Positions 58,992-64,000 of a stretch of 64,000 nt of DNA are shown here, piece after piece. Source of the stretch: Luscinia megarhynchos. Lineage: Eukaryota > Chordata > Aves > Passeriformes > Turdidae. Below the pieces are notes generated by a model, which was given only the letters and a program-made list of their open reading frames with translations, searched no databases and was not told where the DNA came from. Location: contig CM067569.1 in NCBI GenBank assembly GCA_034336665.1, positions 25,145,320 to 25,209,319 on the forward strand, read 5' to 3'. Within the stretch, counting starts at the first letter, position 1. Each line of letters opens with the position of its first letter. The position numbers and the translations under genes are program-made.

Positions 58992-61900
58992 GTGAGTACA
59001 AAGTTGAGGGGCTGAAAGAGTTTAGGCATAGCTAAGTTTGTATTGACTTCATTACTCTGTTCAAGAGAACAAGCTGAAATAGTTGCCTGAAAGCAGGAAG
59101 CTGATGTATAGTGTACCCCAGGTGTTTTGTCATTGAAGTTTATCCCATATGAGAAATTAATTATTCTTGAAAGTGTGAGGACTCAGTGTCCATATTATCC
59201 ATGTTAAGTTGCTTCCCTGTTGAATTCCGTCTTATAATGTTTCCTTTCAGATCATCTTTGATCTCTCTTGGGTGGTGTAGCTGTAAATACACTCTGCATA
59301 AGAGAAGAAAGGAGCTGCCTCAGATGTGTCAACAGCTGGCAGCACATGTCATGCTCTATGGGCAGCTGAATTGTCTGATACAGTCTTGAAATGCTTAGCT
59401 ATGGACTAACCTACCTATAATGTTTGTTTAGAATTGTGGGTGTGAACAGGTACAATAATAAATGAATGGTTTTAGGTGTGTATGATGGTTAATGAAGCAC
59501 CTGCCTTGGAAAAGAAGGCCTTTAAAGGTTAATGCATTGTGTTGCACTAGAAAGAATTAAGATGTCTGTGAGGGGAAGAGGAGGAAGCAATTCAGATAAA
59601 TGCAATAATTCCTTTTGGAACTTTCAGGTCAAATGTTAAGAGTTTGCACCTGAAGAACTAGGATCTGTGGTCATGGAGAGGCGTGAGTGGTTCCTGGAAA
59701 AGTGCAGATACAGTGACTTGTCCCGTGCTAGCAGTAAAGTTGCTGAAAACCACAGAACTTTTTGCTACTGTCACCACCTTTTGTTTACTAGTGCAATACT
59801 CTAAGATGATACTTGTAGCATTAAGCCACAGCAGAGTTATTCTTGTGTGGATACCGGGGCAGAAAAGATGTGTAGAAACTTTTGTTTTGTTAAGGGTTAA
59901 ATTGCTACAGTACTGCATAGTGGAAGTGTTCATTACAGATGATATTTTCTGTGTCGCAATTGAGGAGGCCTTCAGCAGGTCAAAAATTGTGCTTAACAAA
60001 CCACCAGCTCTGCAGTTCCTTTTCTTCTCTATTGTACAATTCCCATGTACCTGTAGTGAAGTGTGGCACAGTGAGAAGTGATATTTGCCAAACTGTTCTG
60101 GTTTTCAGAGAAATCCCTTCATAGCTATGTGGATGCTCTTCAGCGGTTCATGGTGGGATATGTGAGAAATTGACACTCTTGTTCATGAGCATATTAGACC
60201 TCTGCTTTTTTTCTAGTGTCTCAAGAAGTGGGGTCTATGACTGACTGTTTCTGACAACCTTTTAAAAAGCTGAATTTTTTTTGTCTTCCCTGTAATGGGA
60301 AAAGACTGTCTAAAGTTTGCCTCTGTTTTTTCACAGGAATCAATTTTGTATCTTTTTCCTTCTCTGCCGTCATTAAATTTTTTTAAAAACTGTATTCTCT
60401 TGAGATGAATGATGAAGATATAAAGATATTTCTATTCTTTAAAGAGTTGAGGAGAATTCATAATACAACCTGTGTATTTCAGCTGATCTGTTGGCTGGAG
60501 AAATTAGCTTTCTGAACAGGTACCTGTATTCTTGGTATCTTCCTCAACAAAAGGGTCTGATGCTTCTGCTGGCATTATCAGGCTGACCTGGTAAATGATG
60601 TACAGCAACAGCTCTTTTGATAAGATTTTTGGCACCTTTAGTTGTAGAACAAGCTATGTAAATGTTGAGGGGAGACACCCCTATAGGCAATCCATGAATC
60701 ATTTAGCTGACACAAGGATTCAAGAGCCTGTGGAATCTTACTGACTGAGGTGACTACAAATTCACCATTTGTGAAACAGTAAATTTTCTGTGTGCCTTGA
60801 AAGAACTGAAGAACTATGAAACCAGAATGGGAAATGTAACCATAACTCACAAGCAGCATTTAAGGAGGGAATGTTAGTTTTGATTCATCTTCCTTGGATT
60901 GCAGGACAGGTGCTTCTGAGAACTTGTTTGTGAGCATTTTTTAGGGAGCATGGCTGGACTAGAGGTGGATGAAGATTGGATTTAGCTAGATGTCAGAAGG
61001 CCTTTTGCCCATATAAGCTGTTAGAGTTCTCCTGTGTTTCAGCTCAGGACAGTTTATGCACAAACCAGGTAAAATACATGTAACTAGTTGCATTTGTTCT
61101 TTGTCATACTTATTAAAGGTAAGTGTTGACTTTCCAATTGTAGCTCTAAAGGTATCATTGACTGTATAATCTTTAAAGCGTGGTGATGCAGTAATTCCCA
61201 GAGTTTTTAAACTCTTCACTGAGTGGTTACTGCAGTTTGTGTTTCAAATACAGTTCACCTAGATTGCTATAAAATATTGAACTCAAGAGGGTGAATATGA
61301 CTAATAATGGCAAGCTCAGTGTAATGACCCTTCAGGAATCTGTAAATCTTCGTTTGGGTCTTTGTTTTTCAGGTGAGTGACTTGGCAAATAGAAAGTTCT
61401 GGCTTTTAGTTGTGCACTGCTGGCTTGTAATACCACTTCCTTATTCTTCTAAGAAATGGAATGGAGGCCATAGGAAGGCTCTGCCTAGGCACGATTTTGA
61501 TATGCAATTGCTTTGTTTCCATCTTGCTTTTTAAGCATGCTCAAAAGACTTAGCTTGTCCAAGTACACTCTTGTTAATGAGTGGTGATAAGGCAGTACTT
61601 GCAGCCATTAAGATAGCACTGCAGAGAGCGAGATAAAGCTGGACCTTTTTGTGCTTGAAAGCTTTTTTTTTTTTTTTTTGTCAAATAACTTCATTTGTCA
61701 TGGTGCAATTTAAAGACTAACAATGCCAAGTGAAGAGCTTGGTTTTGGCACCTTTCTGTTCTCGAATCATTCTGCAATTGAGTGAGCTCTTCTGTGAAAG
61801 CTCTGGTGCTTTGCCTCCAGCTGAAAGGGATTTTTTTTTGGGTAGACTGAGAATTGCACCTCAGCTGGGCAATGGCTGTTTTAGTGAAGGATTGCATGTG

Positions 61901-64000
61901 TGCTCTGCCAAAGCCTTTTAGGTTACATATGAACTCACTGTCTCTCACATGAATTGAGAGGAGAGGGTAAAATAGCTTTTAGCTACTGTCATCTGGATTT
62001 ATCTTCTGAAAGTCTGTAGTTGTGTGTGGCTCTTAAGGGTTATTAGAGACAAAACCAGAACTTGTCACTCATCCTATAGGAGATGTGGCATTTTGTCCTG
62101 AACGTGGTGATGAAGGGCAAAAATTCTCTTCAGTTCTGGAAAAGAATTGAGTTTGTCTCTTTGAAAAATAAGAGAAGACCTGGGTTAGCATAAGGTTTTC
62201 TTGGCTTTTGCTATGTGTGTTGTTTTTCCAGGAACTTCTGAAACAGCAGTGCTGTGCCAGGAAGTGGAGAGAATGTACAACCAGGTGGTTTTCTGACTCT
62301 GAGAGGAAGAGTCTGAAGAGACAAGGATAGGAAGGAAGGGGCTGCAGGCTGCTGATTGCTCTAGCATGGGTGGAGCTGCAGTGTAAAATGGGATTATCCA
62401 GGGAGTGGGAAATGTATTCTCTGTAAGAGTATACAAAACCTGCATGCAATTCCTATTGCTGCTGATCAGACCTGGGGACAGACCAGCCCACGATCAGTTT
62501 GTGTGCAGAGTTGTCTTGCAAGAGTGAGTTAGCTGCTGCCTACGTTTGAGAAACAAATTAGCCCTGTTTTCTCACTTTTGTTAGTGTGATTCTGACAGCA
62601 CAGTCATAGGAATTATAGGAATTCCAAGTGTGATTGGGAATGGATAAATGGGCTAATGCTTAAAGTGGTAATTTGGGCACAGTGTCACTGGGTTTGCATC
62701 ATATTGTACATATGAGCAGAGCCCTACAGTTTGATGCATTATGTTTAAAAAGTGGATTTATTGGTTCTAAAGCAGGAAATAAGCAAATGCTGGTAAATAG
62801 TGTTTCAGTTTCCTGTTCAAAGGGGCACAATCGAGCTGCTTTGTCTGTATTTCCATCTAACCTTTCATGAAGTATATGGCTTAAAGGACTCTCCAGCACA
62901 GTGGTGAACTGGGAAGTCCAGTTTGTTCTTGGTTACACGTCATTCATATTCTGGTGAAAGGCAAATTTCAAAACGCATATTTCAAAATGTCAGCTTTTTT
63001 GAAATAGCTGACTAGCCTACTCTCACATTGGGAACACTTTTGTTTGTCCTTGCTCCTTCTCAGCTCCTTGTTGTCCCATTCACTCAGCCGTTTAATTCAG
63101 TAAGCTGAAGAAGGCTAAAACTTGGCCTTTAGTTTAGGCAGGATCAGTTCTCTGTTCTGCCTCGTAGCCATCACTTGGATGCCTCTGTACAAGTGTGTTA
63201 GAGAGAGCATTTTCCTGGTGCTAATTCTCTACAGAACTCTGGGCATGCTCAATCTAGTTTGGTCTGAGCTAATTTGGTCATCAAGGTGTGATTTTACAAT
63301 GGTTTTCAGTGAGGTACTTTAAAGTATCTTGCAAATAGCCTTTAAAGCAAAAGAATTTCATTTCATTTCACTACTATTTGACTTTGCAAATTGGCTTGTT
63401 TTGGTAATTGCACCTGTCACTGTAGTGGCTGATAGCTTTGTTTCTTCTGCAAGTACCTCATACTTCACTGGATTTTTGCTAAAGAAATTTTTAATGTATC
63501 TGGTTTGGTTGCTTCTAGTGAAAAATTTGAATTACTTGTTTTAGCTGAATTAAGTTTTAGATTTATCCACATTGTTTTAATGAGACTAAGTTTATTTTTC
63601 TTCTGATAAACTCAATTTTACTTGAAGGCAGTTTGCACAGATGCTTATGAAAATAACTTTTCAAAAGTAGTATAGTTTCTTGAAACTGAACGTTTTATAA
63701 AAACATGAGATCAAAGTTTGTTCCAAGGTGAGAATAATGCATGCTAGTGAAAAATATACTCAATCAAAAATCTGTTACAATTTAATTAAGAAGGTAATTA
63801 TAATGAAAAGCAGACAGTCTGAAGAGGTCACCCTATTTACAAATTCAATAGCACAATATTAGTATTCTAGTACCCTTATTATGTATACAGAGAGTGGAAT
63901 ATGTCTTCCCAATTATTTTTTCCACCTTGTTTTCTGTAGATAAAGTTCCAAAAGATCCAGCTGTCTGTATAATTTACCTTGATTACTGCAAATTACACCA
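58992..64000 (+). other. Second intron of TSPAN14, running off the window
   Basis: No sequence encoding the rest of transmembrane helix 1, the CCG motif or other tetraspanin features was found. A 17-T run lies at 61663-61679. An open frame at 59683-60081 starts on GTG and has no recognisable domain. Confidence 0.55.
61663..61679. repeat. Poly(T) run of 17
   Basis: Homopolymer run within the TSPAN14 intron; no associated retrocopy body recognised. Confidence 0.9.

Noticed and set aside
59683..60081. 132-residue hydrophobic frame overlapping a 113-residue minus-strand frame
   Set aside because: The plus frame starts on GTG and both lack recognisable motifs. I considered a retroelement origin but saw no catalytic signature or flanking repeats.
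1..64000. CRISPR arrays, tRNA or rRNA genes, bacterial-type operons
   Set aside because: No regularly spaced palindromic repeats, cloverleaf sequences with A/B boxes or rRNA segments were seen. Gene structure is plainly vertebrate.

Overview
The window looks like vertebrate nuclear DNA, most probably from a bird. There are no operons, and the genes are split by GT-AG introns under CpG-island promoters. The interspersed repeats include a clear CR1 LINE 3' end. The PRXL2A gene keeps a selenocysteine (UGA) codon where mammals have cysteine. I cannot fix the species. All gene names come from reading spliced translations by eye, not from database searches.

Layout. 1-13.05 kb is AT-rich DNA with no recognisable gene. 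13.27-17.08 kb (minus) holds DYDC1, a DPY30-motif protein in five intact coding exons. 17.5-19.4 kb is a GC-rich divergent promoter region containing a 15-copy minisatellite and a 5'-truncated CR1. 19.86-22.62 kb (plus) holds EXOSC3, the RNA exosome cap subunit, in four exons, with an apparent one-base insertion near its 3' end. 22.7-29.5 kb is intergenic. 29.5-39.62 kb (plus) holds PRXL2A (selenoprotein U1): a CpG-island promoter with a GTGAGT-rich minisatellite, a possible upstream exon, five coding exons with an in-frame UGA at codon 85, a well-formed SECIS element in the 3' UTR, and two AATAAA signals. 39.65-44.6 kb is intergenic. From 44.6 kb to the right edge (plus) is the 5' part of TSPAN14: a CpG island and noncoding exon 1, a 13.7 kb first intron containing a solo LTR, the first coding exon at 58.9 kb, and an intron that runs off the window.

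The order DYDC1 - PRXL2A - TSPAN14 matches the block on human 10q23. EXOSC3 does not belong there in mammals (human 9p13), so its position between DYDC1 and PRXL2A is a lineage difference. The genes have unrelated jobs: a ciliary/testis-type DPY30-motif protein, RNA decay, thiol/selenol redox, and a TspanC8 tetraspanin. The best observations are the UGA-plus-SECIS pair in PRXL2A, the EXOSC3 frameshift and relocation, an open upstream exon that could extend PRXL2A, and a solo LTR with perfect 8-bp terminal inverted repeats. I did not find a wholly new gene system.
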